A DNA stretch of 64,000 bases from Codonopsis lanceolata. Its lineage: Eukaryota > Streptophyta > Magnoliopsida > Asterales > Campanulaceae. The position numbers were made by a program, and so were the translations under genes. The stretch's first letter is position 1, and the number at the start of each line of letters is the position of its first letter. Shown piece after piece: positions 44,687-56,400 of the stretch. The notes beneath the pieces were generated by a model. That model saw nothing but the letters and a program-made list of their open reading frames with translations, was not told the DNA's origin and made no database searches. Where the stretch lies: contig CM028384.1 in assembly GCA_013146195.2 (NCBI GenBank), positions 71,151,990 through 71,215,989 on the forward strand, given 5' to 3'.

Positions 44687-45886
44687 GAATGTTAATAATT
44701 ATTTCAGTGTTTTAGACGTACTCCATAGTTGTTTTATTATAGACCTTATTTATGTTTTATTTTTTATAATGTGAGTTGTGGTTTTCCCCTTTTTGTTGGT
44801 AAGAGACTGTTGTAAACTGTTGGACCATATTGTAATATATTCTGATGCAATTAAATGAACCTCTGTCTATTTCTATCTTTTGCTGTCTTCGGTCGTTTCT
44901 GCTGTTTCCGACCTTTCTGCTGTCTTTGACAGGCTTTGGTGTTTTCGACTGTTCTTGTCATCTTCAACGGGTTTTGTCTCTGTTTCAACTGTTTTTGTTA
45001 TCTTCGACGGTTTCAACTGTTTTTTGTTATCTTCGACCGAACCCAAAGGCTACCTATGTTTCTTCAAAATGAAGCTTAGGTCGACGTAGTTCTTCCCCAA
45101 AAGAAAGAACTTTTTGTTATGGAAGACCTTGGTAGATCATGCTGTAAATCGTACACTGCAAACTATATACTGGGTTGTACGCTATATGCTGGAGGTTGTA
45201 TGTTGAAGATCGTACATTGTAGGCTGTATGCTGGAGATCATACGCAATATGCTGAAGACTGTATGCTGGAGGCTGTATGCTGAAGACTGTACGCTTGGGA
45301 CTTTATCTCTCTCCCCTTTTCTCCTGGTTTTTTCTTTTTTAGTTGCTCTAACTTTTTCATAGGTCGCCCTTTTGGGGTTTCGACCTATCGAGCCCTTATT
45401 TCTCCTTACCAATTTCTTTTTTGTTTGCTATAATTTTTGCCTAGGCCGCCTTTCGAGTTTTCGACCTACTGAACTAAGGAAAGAGATAAAGTATTGGGGC
45501 CGTTACAACATGCTATATTAGCACTACCGGGGCCTATGCGTAGTATCGTTTCAGTTTATCCATGTTGAAGGACTGAATGAGATCTTCCCCATCCTGATTG
45601 GTGAGCAACACGACACCTCCTAACTGTATTTGTCCGACTATGTATGGTCCCACCTCAGAGTCTTCCATTTTCCCATGGTGTTGACGTAACTGGGGGGCTT
45701 TTGATGATGGTGTTGCTTTTCATTTGGAGGTAATAAGATGAACTGGGAGGTGTATAGGCTTTCAATTGCCTTGTCCGTATTTCCTCATCTTTATTGATTT
45801 CCACTTCCTACTATAGCATTGGAGTTTCCATAAGGGAGGAATCTTGTGTGTTCAAGGTAGACTGGCTAAAGATTATTTATGAGTAT
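44687..45886 (-). mobile_element. Inverted second copy of the element B 3' part
   Basis: Reverse complement of 17056-18264 over its whole length, beginning at the same GAATG junction with element C. It includes the post-pol hairpins (45360-45387 and 45443-45467), a short-repeat region (45140-45295, CTGTATGCTGAAGACTGTA-like units), the pol C-terminal remnant (45534-45671) and part of gag up to 45886, where element E begins. Confidence 0.85.
45534..45671 (-). pseudogene. C-terminal remnant of element B pol, second copy
   Basis: Minus-strand open stretch ending MDKLKRYYA and a stop at 45536-45534, counterpart of 17269-17406 with few changes. The fact that both copies keep this short frame open is notable in otherwise stop-rich sequence, but shared recent ancestry explains it. 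Confidence 0.7.
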
Positions 45887-47094
45887 TGATCGATGTCTTA
45901 TTTTAAATTTATTTTCCTTGCAAGTGGACAAGACTATTGTAGAATAGTTTTGGAAAGCAAGGGTCGAACCACAGAGATTTGGATTTGATTATAGTAAATT
46001 TAACTAATCTATTAAAATAAAACAATTAATAACTAATGTGTTTTTGGTTTTTTTATAAATTAAATTAACTAGAAAGCAATAAAATAACCTAATTAACAAA
46101 GCATGTAAATATGAGATAAATCAAAGATTTGTAAATCGTCTAGGAATTAAGATTCACTTGCATCCATCCTATTGTTTAATTCAAAATAATTATCATTCAA
46201 TTTCTTGGGTTCGTTCACTAAAGATAGATATAGTCTGTTGAACAATTGGTTCAGCCTCCATCCCCGCAAAATTCATTCATTCTATATCCTAAGCACAAGA
46301 ACTGTCAATCTAGCTGTCACCTAGATTTATGATCTATCTGTCACCTAGATCATGTATGAACCTGGTCCTAACTTATTACTCTCGTGCATCGATAGGTCCA
46401 ATTTATTGTGATGGTGAGCCAGTGTACGACATATGCACATTGGTCATGCAGTTATCCGCACCTCTAGGCCTTTATTATTTGCGATTACATTCATTTGTTC
46501 AAAGCAAAATAATAGAGGGATTGATAATCACCACAATCAACAAGAATTAAATGAATAATAATATATATTAAAACAATAGATTCGATACAAGTTACCTCCA
46601 ATTCCTATATTATGGAGTTAGCTCTCCATAATTGAAAATACAAAACCTTGAACCATTCTTGGAGAATCTTTCTTCATAGACAAAGAAAAATAATACAGAA
46701 CTTCTCTCCCTTTTTTCCTAACCAAAGGGATCTATTTATACCTAATTAATCCTACAACAAGGAAGAAAAGGAGATACAATATAATTACAACACTAAAAAG
46801 AATTAAATTAGGACTTCACGTTTCCCAAGGCAATTATAACACAAAGTGGGCGGCTGAATTTTTGTGCTGGAAATCTGATTTTCAGCTTTTAGTCTTCAAG
46901 TTTTCAGCTTTTGCACTTTGGTCCCTGAAGTTCTTCAATTCAGCATAAAATGTTTATATTTTACACAATTATTCCAAAAGTCCCTGAAACTATAAAACAA
47001 TACTAAAACATATATTAGACAACAAAAACCTCGAGAAATAACATAATTTAAGCCGGAATAATACCTAATAACTGCGTATAAAATACAGTCATCA
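45887..47094 (-). repeat. 3' LTR of element E
   Basis: On the minus strand TGATGACTGTATTTTATACG to ...ACATCGATCA, 1208 bp. It shares the TGAACCAATTGTTCAACAGA and GGTTCGACCC blocks with the 5' LTR and with the solo LTR at 7795. Confidence 0.85.
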
Positions 47095-50000
47095 AATACC
47101 CCCAAACTTAAACTTTTGCTCGTCCTCGAATAAAACAAAACAAATAAATACAAAAACTAAACTAAACTAAATTAAATAAAATAAAATATTTTTTTTTTCT
47201 TTCACAAGTCAAAACATCGACATGGTACCACATAATGCCTCAAGGAATGATAAATAACAACACATAGCCACAAGTCTAGGCTTTCACTCAATCATCATCA
47301 ATATCACTTATACATCTCCGTGTGTATGTGTGAACCATTAATTGACTATCTCCAAACTTAGAAAATTTTATCAAGCTAAGCACAACATTCATTCCCAAAA
47401 TATTTGAATAAAAACGTGTGCATCACAAAACATGTACATACCATCAATACCCGGTTAACAACACGAAGAGAGATCGTGATAGAATTCAAGTGCTTATACA
47501 TCCATCCCATGCACTAACTATGTATGAAATACAATGCTCTCAAGTCCCAATTACTTATAATAGCTGAGATTATGCAAATACAGTGAGCTATATGAAGATG
47601 TGTATATTATTCAAAACATGAGTCAAATCAACTATGTTTCCAAACCATGTCAACTAACACAAACAAATGTGGCAACTAGATCAGTAGGACTTTATTAAGC
47701 TTGTAATGTAAGGCCAAGGTGAGGGGTAACAATAAAGGGATAAGAAATTACAAAGCAAGAGAGTAAGAGTATTTTCCTTTTTCTCATACAAAGCACTCAC
47801 TTTCCTTTAACAACCCCCAAACTTGAACTTTTGGGTTGAAGAAGGTATCATCATCATCATAAAGATTTTCTTCCCAATGATCATTTTCTTTGCTTTCTTT
47901 CTTTTTTTTTTCTTTTTTTTTTTTTTTTTCTTTTTTTTTTTTTTTTTGAAGGGCATGTGCAATTTTTGATTTTCGCACCCTTTTCTTTTCATATATATAT
48001 TTTTCTTTTCAATACAAGAACTCATTGGTGCTATTTTTGAGCTGCATCAATCACCATGTAGACAACATTCCCAACCCAATCCTACTCTCTCAAAGGGTAG
48101 GCAAAAGTGTATAAGCTTTAGGGTTAAGTTAATGTGGGTGATAGAAAGCGATGTCGAATGGGGGTTCGATGTGTGCTTAGCACACGCCATTCTTTTTAAT
48201 AAAGCTCAAAGGGGACACTAGAGATTAATATAAAATAGAGATGGTGAGATAAAAAGGCACAAACGTTCCAAAGATGGCCTAAATCATATCCTAACTGCCA
48301 CAATGTTCATGCTTCGTTTTCACGGTAATTCAACAAAATTTCAAATCATTCCCTAACTCATAGTTTTAAAAACGAGCTCCACAAGTATTTTACATAAGCT
48401 TTCGCTAGAAAAGAGGTAGAGAAAATCAAGACTTAAATGCACTCACGGTTCGAAAGTGTGCTTGAGATATATTAGCAAAAGAAATCTAATAAATCTAACT
48501 TAGCATGCAATCAACCCTAAGTCGCAAATATAATGCAACAATCATGTAATGACGGCTGTTTAGAATGTTCATGACCACAAAAATTAGCAAGGTCCAACGG
48601 AATGAAATGTGCACTATAAACTCAATAAAAATATTCAAATTCTTTAATAAATCAAGTCATGGTATTTTTGTGCTCAAAAGTTTTTGGAGATATAAAGTTC
48701 CATCAACTAGACCAAGCTAAAGCTCGTAGACAAGTATACATGCATCGCTATTAACAAACATGTTATCATTGGCAGAAGTAACCATACCAAAATCAAAGAC
48801 TCGAAAATTTTTTGAAATTTAAAAAAAAAATTAAACAAAAAACTAAAATAAACTAACTACTAAAACTAAATAAAAAAAGAAAATAAAAACTAAATTAACT
48901 AAAAACAGGTAAAATGGTTCTTCTCAAAAAAAAATTCATCATTTAGGCACAAGGCAATTCACAATTTAGGCGCAAGGCAATTCACACCCCCAAACTTAAA
49001 TTTCACATTGTCCTCAATGTAAATAAAATATAGAACAAGAGGGTATAAAAATTATCATGAATCAGGCACCAACCAGTATAGTATGATAAGAAAGGGAACA
49101 TCCAAATTCCAATTTAACATTTTAAAATAATTTTCATTTTTTTTTAAACATAAACTTCAATGCCCCATCCCACATTTACAATTCAAATGACAAACAAGTA
49201 ACAAAACCTTGATGCCTTGAAAAATTCTATTTGAATTGCCAACACAATTAAAGATGTGCCCCCTCAAATAAACCCACTCCAAAAATAAATCAAAATAGCT
49301 CAACCCAGTTGTGCGGATTTGCATAAAATGGGAACCCCACAGATTTGAACAGAATATGCTTTATAATTACCTGTTCATACTAAATTTTTCATGATTGACC
49401 AAACCCAACCATCGCAATGCAATTCTCAAAATATTAAGTATAACTAGAATATACTTATCAACAAATTTCCAACTAAAAATTATCCAAGTGCAAAGTAAAC
49501 TAACCGGATACTTTGACCAGAACAAAATTCTAAGACAGTGCAATACTTTGGTACCAATATAACCAAACGAGCACAAATATCCGACCATTTATAAAACAAT
49601 TATTGTCCGGGCAAAAACAATATCATCCTTAATTCAAGTTTCTACATCACAAAGATGTACTAGAGCAGACAGAATCAAGAATTTTGTGCACCCAACCCAG
49701 TTATCAATCTGTATCAATTTCCAAAATTTCCACAACCAAACTGGGAATAAAATGTGTGCTAATTTCTAATTATCACTTTCATGGTGTGCAGCAATTAGCA
49801 ATATAATTGGAGAGATCTTTCTTGAATTTTTGAGAACAAGAGGCACCAATTTCAAGCCATAACTGCTGTGCTTTGCATCTGACGAGGTTGAACTCGATTC
49901 AGACTCACCCGATGGATGATACTTGTATTCGACAGTGTTACAGAGGAGGAAGGAGCCGGCTGGACTTGGAAGATTGCGGCGGAGGGGCAGCACTGAAGAC

Positions 50001-50981
50001 TGTTGGGCTCAATTGGGGATGACCCGGCTGGGCTGCGTGAGAGAGTGACTGGGGAGGGAAGCTGATGGGCTCAATTGGGGATGACCCGGCTGGGCTGAAG
50101 GATGAATGGGATGTGGGTATGAAGGATTCGAACAGAGGAGAGAGAGATATGGGAGATGGCGATTTGGAGATTCGCCGGAGATGAACTGGTAGGAGGAGGG
50201 ATTTATGGCGGTTTTTTGGGGTTGAGTGATGGAGAATGGCGGCTGGGAAATCACCAGAGAAGAAGGAGATGAAAGATGGCAGATTTCTTTGGGGCCGATT
50301 TGGCCGGAGACGGGGCTGCTGGGTGTGGATGGAGGATGGAGCAGTTGAAGAGGATGGGTGGCCGCCATGGAGGATGAAGTGACGTCGCCGGGTTTGGCCG
50401 TTTGGGTTATGGCGAGCAGAGGGTATCGGTGAGAGATGACGAAGAGAGAGAGGGGTGCAAGAGAGACGGGTGAGAGAGAGAAACGTCCTGCAGCCTTTTC
50501 CTTTCCTTTTCTTTTTCTTTTATTATTATTTTTTTTTGTTTACTCCTTTGACCTTGACTTGAGTCCCCTTTCTTCCGGCGCCAACTTTCTGTGCACCTTG
50601 CAAGTCAAACAGGCCTTGCGACCGCAAAGTAATTTCATTTCAGCCCTTAAACTTTTATTATTTCTTGAATCAGCTGTAAATTGCTTTATTAATTTAAGTT
50701 GAACCCATAAAATAAATATTTTGAAGCAGTCTTTAACCTGTTTAAATTAAAATAAAAAATCTACAAAAACTAAAATAACAATATTAAATATTAATACATA
50801 TAAATACATAAAAATAAAATCTTTTTGTGAGGGTGACACTATTAACACTCCCTTATAAACCCACAAACTCAGGAAGACTCTAACGAGTGACTCAAAAAGC
50901 AACAATATAAATACAAAGAGATAAGGGTTAGAAATTGTTCTAAGTTATAGTCGTTAGCTTGACTTAAATCCTTCCTTTTCA
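47095..50981 (-). other. Non-coding internal region of element E
   Basis: No pol. The polypurine-like AAGTTTGGGGG occurs three times on the minus strand (next to the LTR at about 47098-47110, at about 47813-47823 and at about 48985-48996). There is a T/CTTT tract at 47884-47947. From 49750 to 50600 the composition changes to GC-rich, read on the minus strand as a proline/serine-rich frame (50009-50368), with GGGGATGACCCGGCTGGGCT repeated at 50013 and 50075. That block could be a captured transcript or another LTR. Confidence 0.55.
47884..47947. repeat. T-rich/(CTTT)n low-complexity tract
   Basis: Pyrimidine tract of T runs broken by single C. It produces lysine-rich minus-strand frames that are not genes. 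Confidence 0.95.
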
Positions 50982-52263
50982 CTAAGAAGGCATTGCCGGA
51001 TCACTTAGGAATGCACACATTTTTGGCCCATAAAATCCACCATTCATGTAGTGTCTTAATTTTAGACCATTAAAACCAAACACTTCCTTAGCGAAATTTT
51101 CTTTCTTGGATGGCCATTTAATTGATTTGGGGACGGGTAATTTCACACCTAAATCTTCCAATGTAATCCTATCCGGAATTTTCTCCAATTTTTCATAACA
51201 TTGCTCATCCTCATGTATCTCTAAAATAGGTTCTTGATTCTCTTCAAGAAAATATGAAGAAGGCGTCCCTAACTCCACATAAGTGTCTAGCGGAGAATCA
51301 ATTTGAGGGCAATTTTCAATGTCAATCTCCGAAATTTCTTCGGGTTCTTGAGAACAATGAGGTGATACGTCATTTTGTGGAAAATCTTGGGATTCTAAAA
51401 TCAACTCATCATCTTTTTCAATCGGCTCCTCTATTACTATTAATTCTTTTTCCTCAATATTTGTGTTTTCTTTACCCCTTTCTATATTATATTCCCACTT
51501 AGAGAGTTCCATAGGTATCTCATCATCTTTAGGAATCAACTCCTTCTCTCGCACTTCTAGTTCTACTTTTTCATCTTTTTCTTGATTATATTCACTTTTA
51601 TCTTTTTCAACTTCTTTATCAGAATTATCTACTTTATCAGGCATATCAGAAGGTTGAATATGATTACTTACCTCTTCTCTTTCTTTGTTAGCTTTTGCAA
51701 GTATCTCCTTTAAATTTTCTATCTCTTCTAACAAATATTTCATAAGGGCAGCTTGACCTTTACTTGCTCCTTCTAAATTTGGAACTTCGTCATCTAAAGG
51801 TGTTGGGTCATTTACTTGATATTGTTTCTTTAGCTCATTTAAGCACCCCTTTTCGAATTTTGCCAAAAACTTAGAGTTTTGTTCTAGTTCTTGCATTTTA
51901 ATTTTAAGGTAACGAATAAGAATAAGGTTCATTAACAATTGAAGCTTTACGGATTGCATATTGGATTTTGGATTTTGTTTTAATTAGTTCTTCCATATAT
52001 GTTTTAATTAGTTCTTCCATATATGCGATATCTTCTGACACACTGGGATCACTAGGCGAAGAAAAAGAGGGTTGATGACAATAAGAAGGAGGCTCATAAT
52101 AATTATTATGATATGATGAAAAAGATGGTTGATTGTGATAATCATGTTCATAGCTATTAGGAAAATATGGTTGATTTATTCTAGCATTTTGGTAGGCATA
52201 TTCATTTGTGGCTCTCATAGGTGCGTAATTTTTCATACCCCAATGATAATTATTGTACGCCAT
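50982..52263 (-). pseudogene. Gag-like acidic coiled-coil ORF of element E, one frameshift
   Basis: Starts with ATG at 52263-52261 (MAYNNYHWGMKN), about 145 bases after the PBS. The first 119 residues are tyrosine/asparagine/serine-rich and contain a duplicated YMEELIKT (24-bp tandem duplication near 51985-52025). A shift near 51905 moves to a 325-codon frame with a likely coiled coil (LEEIENLKEILAKANKEREE), a glutamate-rich middle and a conserved-looking C-terminal part (PVPKSIKWPSKKENFAK, GPKMCAFLSDPAMPS). I do not recognise a capsid or zinc knuckle. Similar acidic ORFs occur in non-autonomous Athila-like elements. Function unknown. Confidence 0.6.
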
Positions 52264-52408
52264 TTTTTTTTAATAAATTTTTTTATATATATATATATTT
52301 TTTTGTAATTTTCGGGATTAATTAATTTTTTTTTTTGAAAAAAAAAATTTAATAAAAAAAACGAAAATAACAAAAGAAAAGCTAAATTAACTAAATCAAA
52401 ATAACAAA

Positions 52409-52426
52409 TCCCCGGCGACGGCGCCA
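52409..52426 (-). promoter_or_regulatory. Athila-type primer-binding site of element E
   Basis: Minus strand TGGCGCCGTCGCCGGGGA, one change from the common Athila PBS (tRNA-Asp type), six bases from the LTR edge. It fixes the element's orientation. Confidence 0.85.
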
Positions 52427-52432
52427 AAAACT

Positions 52433-53094
52433 TGATCAATTGTTTTATTTATCTATTTCCTTGCAAGTGTACAAGACTATTATAGAATAGACTCGGAAGG
52501 AAGGGTGGGTCGAACCCACAGAGACAAGCGATCACGAACAGTGCGGTTATAGATAGCAAATTATTAACCTAAGGGGGGTTTTTATGTTTAATTCTACTCT
52601 AAACTACTAGTTATAGATGTTTAACTAATTAGACAGTAATAACAGATATGAAGATCTTATGGTGAGTGGAAATCTAGGATTCTGGGTTTCACTTATATCT
52701 CCTTTATGTTCAATTCATAATAATGTCATTCAATGTCTTGGGTTCGTTCGCAAAGAATAGATATAGTCTGTTGAACAATTGGTTCAGCCTCCAGTGTGGG
52801 TGGCTTTTGATTCTTTGATAGCTGACTTCGGGGGCCTATACTGCCTACCTTGCGGTCGCATGGTCTGAGGCACCTTGCGTCCGCAAGGTGTCCAGTTTGA
52901 CAGTATTCATTTTTCTTCAATTTTTCTTTCTTTGTAATTTGCACTTAAAACCCTGGAGTTTCGCGTATTTTCACGAACAATCCTGAAACTTACAAAACTC
53001 ACCGAAAACATATATTAGTACTCAAAAGACTCGTGAATTAGCATAATTTAAGTCACAGAAGTATATAAAATCGACGTATAAAATACATCGATCA
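52433..53094 (-). repeat. 5' LTR of element E, internally deleted
   Basis: 662 bp against 1208 bp for the partner. The start (TGATCGATGTATTTTATACG) and the end agree, but a block of about 550 bp corresponding to the middle of the 3' LTR (about 46290-46850) is missing. In its place is a short CTTGCGGTCGCATGG-containing stretch. Confidence 0.8.
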
Positions 53095-54409
53095 GTAGCC
53101 GAGGCAAATAAAATTGGTTAACTACGGACTCTCGCATCTTATAGTCAACCTTAATCTCTCCGACTTCGCGAATGGCTAAGGTGGTTCGATCGCGTGTCAA
53201 ACCTAGTCTCATTTTGGCTATCGGTGTGTGTCACAAAACACCAACTATTAAATTGATTGGTCCGAAATAAATAGGTAGCTCTCGCGGATCCTAAATGTTT
53301 CTAAAATCATTTAATTAATAATTAAATGCATTAAGTTTACAAAATAATAACCAACATGAATGTGTACTAAATAAAGAGATAAATTAAATTAAAACACTAC
53401 ATTTAACATAGAAAAATAATTGCATTCCATAATTAAATTAAGCATAAACCAATTCTTCAATTACAATATTAATCAACCCAAGAAATCATAATAAATATCT
53501 AAAAATATAATTTGGAAGAATTAAACCGAATAATCGCGGATCCGGGGTTGAAATAAATTGTAATTGCGCCTTTGGCTCTTGAAATGATGCTCCAAACCTT
53601 CATTATCGGACAATTGAATGGAGGAATTGAAGAGAATTTGATGGAAATGGAGGTTGGTGCCCCATTTGGGAGCAATGTCCCAAATGGGGACTTGTTTTTT
53701 TCTCCAATGAAGCTGCTCGGATGATAAAGGAGAAGGTAATGGAGGCTGGAAGCTGGCAGGGGTATTTTCGGCAGCACAAAGGAAAGTTAGGGGCTGAATG
53801 GGAAAGGAAAGAGAAATTTGGTCATGGTGGCGGGGTGAACCAAGGTGAACTTCGCGGTCACCGAGGCTGGCAGGTGGCCGTGAGTGGTGGTGAAGGTGGA
53901 GGGTCAGGATGGGCTGGATACACGCGGGTCAAGCCCGATCCAGGATGGAGAACCGCGGGTCTGCTAATGGGGGTGACGCGGCAGAGCGCGCCAAGTGGCG
54001 CCACAGGTGATCGACAACGCGCTGGACTCTTACGCAATTGCTAGACTCCTGCATTTCCATAAATTGCTCAGGTGCCCCGGAATCTATAGAATTAGCGCCC
54101 GAAATTCTTCCAGCTTGCATTTTGGTCCTCAGTTAATATTTTCAGCCTCCGTTAGCCTCTGTTAAGATGATTTTGCCTTGGATCTATTGACGGGCTTAAC
54201 GAACTTTGTCCAAATAATTCCCAAAACAACTTTTAAGCCCGGAATTGTCTCGAACTTCGTGCTAAACACCATATTAAAGCTCGATTATGCTTGGAAACCT
54301 ACATTAAGCACAAAAACACAAATAATAATATTTCCAAAGCATAATTAATTCAAAAATAGCACAAAATAAAAGAAAATTCCCGGGAAAATTAGTGGAAATA
54401 TTGTGCTCA
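53095..54409 (-). mobile_element. LTR fragment, Athila-like
   Basis: On the minus strand it begins TGAGCACAATATTTCCAC (54409 downward). It contains GAGGACCAAAATGCAAGC (about 54110-54128), comparable to AGGACCAAAGTGCAAA in the other Athila-type LTRs, and runs to the edge of element E without a clear end. The ORFs at 53721 (+) and 53929 (-) fall in a GC-rich part and show no domain. Probably a truncated LTR joined to element E by recombination. Confidence 0.4.
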
Positions 54410-54549
54410 TTACTATGCTCGTCGTCACAGGACACCTTCACCCAGACGGTCTCAAGTACATTTGTCGCACCAATCCAAGGAAAGAAGGGAGTTGCAACAG
54501 ACAGATGCTCAAAGAAATTTGGTGGCCAACGAGCCAGTTGCTCGGCTTC

Positions 54550-55735
54550 AGGGATGGCCTGCACAGTGGCGCAGGCCGTGGGTGTTACTCAGGCTTTTGG
54601 AGCTATAGGTCCCCCACAGGTCCCTCCTGTGCCCGTGGTACAGCCTCTGCCCGTGGGTGGTTTGCCTCCAACCGTTAATATGCAAGACTTTGAGGATTTG
54701 AAACGCCGAATAGAGGCATGGGAGCAGGGCAAAGCTCTTGATGGGAATTTCTTGGGTACTTCAGCCAACCCGTTTGCTCCTTGGATTGAGAATGCACCGC
54801 CAGCACAGGGACTCATCTTCTCGAACATTAAGGAGTATACAGGGAAGACTAGAGCGAGAGATTGGTTGATGTCATTCAAGTCTCAAATTGTCTTGGTGGC
54901 TTCGGATGAGGCGTTAAAGATTCAGGCATTTGTGGGTGCGTTGCAAGGGAATTGAAAGCATTGGCATTGATGGGAGCTCTACCGCGCAGATCAATCAACA
55001 ATTGGGCTGACCTGCGAACAAAGTTTTTGGCAAATTTTGGAACCTCGGGCACACTTGCCAAGACAAGGGCTGACTTGTCTAAGGTTAAGCAAGGAGCTCA
55101 TGAATCAACCGCTAGTTACTTGGAGCGGTTCACAAAAGTATTGGAACAAGTTCCTGGATTGACCGAGCAAGAAGTGACCTTAAGCTTTGAGGGGTTTGCT
55201 CGAAGGTGAAGGGGATTAAGGTCGGAGCTGAGTATCGTGAGCCAAAGCCTTGAGAGCAGAGATGTTGATGCGGGCTCAGAAATGGTGCGCGGGGGAGACC
55301 GCGAAGAAAGAGAAGAAAAAGGAGAGCATTGAGGCTAAGGGTAATCCCAAGAGTAATGGTCAAGCTATGGGTGGTGGCTACAATAAAGGTAAGTTGAGAT
55401 ATGATCGACCGAGAGAATTTTTAAAGGAAGCTGATCTTACCCCGCTCAATACATTGCGCGAGGATATTATGTATGAGATTCGGGATGAGCTTCCTCGCCC
55501 ACCTCGTATGAATCCTGAGACAGCAGATACTAGAGATCGGTCAAAGAGATGTGCTTATCATGATGATTATGGGCACACAACAGAGGAATGTTGGTCGTTG
55601 AAAAAGGCCATTCAGAAGCTGATTAATGAGGGCCGGTTGGACCGGTTCAAAAGGGATGGTGGAAATAGGGGGAATATTCCCCGACGAGATGCACCCCCCA
55701 GTCAGATGGGTAATAAATGTTATAATGGATGAGGA
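54550..55735 (+). pseudogene. gag: gag of element F
   Basis: Begins around MACTVAQAVG (54556) in a frame running to 54955. After a shift it continues as ALMGALPRRSINNWADLRTK with FLANFG...KTRADLSKVKQGAHESTASYLERF (54960-55150), the standard Retand-type capsid pattern (W..L...F...F...R......L..(V/I)KQ...E....Y..RF). A further shift leads to RCAYHDDYGHTTEECWSLKKAI (55545-55620), the C.(Y/F)H...GHTTEECW zinc-knuckle-like end. The true N-terminus is not certain. Confidence 0.8.
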
Positions 55736-56400
55736 GCCGACTCCAACTCAGCTCAGCAAGCATATCTATTCCTTGTCAAAGGTGGTAGATCGGCCTACTA
55801 CTTTGCAGGCTGGAGAGGAAACTATACAGTTTACTCGCAGCGGGCTGGCGAGCAAGGTGGCAGGGGAACAGTCCTTAATTGTCTCGACTCTAGTGGATGG
55901 TTGGGTTGTGCATAGAATCTTGGTCGACACTGGAGCCTGCAGGGACGTGATGTACTATTCATGTTTTCAAGGCTTGGAGTTGAGTGATGACCATCTCAAG
56001 CCTTATGTGGGGACGCTGGAGGGCTTCACTAATCATAAAGTACATGTGAAGGGTACGGTCGAGCTGGAAGTCTTCATTGGTGAAGGGAGCCGCACCCGAG
56101 TTGAGAAAATCACTTTTATGGTGATTGATTTAAAGTCCCCCTATAACATCATTTTGGGGTGTCGAGCATGACCAAGTTTCAAATGGTCGCGTCCATTCCC
56201 TACCAACGTGCTAAATTCTACACCGATCAAGGAATAGGGGTATTGAGGAGTCAACCCCGGGCAGTGCTTGAGTATGTGTGTGACAGTCAGTGGAAAAAAC
56301 AATAGTTGACTTTAAAAGATGGCGAGCAGAAAATCATTGTTAGCACCAGGGAAACTTCTCACGTGACTGTGGGGCCATCAACAGTTGCTGTGGTGGGTGA
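55736..56400 (+). pseudogene. Protease region of element F pol
   Basis: In the frame 55626-56171 the retropepsin motif LVDTGACRDVMY (about 55918-55955) carries the catalytic DTG. It is followed by GTVELEVFIGEG and SPYNIILGCRA; the usual ILGR.WL ends in a shift at 56168. The reading then continues as ISTYHQLAKFYT-like text with stops (QFP.VLKFYTDQGIGVLRSQ) until the solo LTR. The product would mature Gag-Pol. Confidence 0.75.

Larger units (their letters stand above)
45887..53094 (-). mobile_element. Element E: non-autonomous Athila-type LTR retrotransposon
   Basis: Two direct LTRs (45887-47094 and 52433-53094). On the minus strand the PBS is adjacent to the second LTR and a polypurine motif adjacent to the first, so transcription is leftward. 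The only substantial coding is near the 5' end (50982-52263). Pol motifs are absent, so it resembles a LARD-like Athila derivative. Flanks differ (AGTAT left, GTAGC right) and the left flank is element B while the right is another LTR. This suggests recombination after insertion. Confidence 0.8.

Noticed and set aside
53721..54044. Glycine-rich 107-codon ORF
   Set aside because: Lies in the GC-rich part of an LTR fragment of opposite orientation; composition alone explains the open frame.
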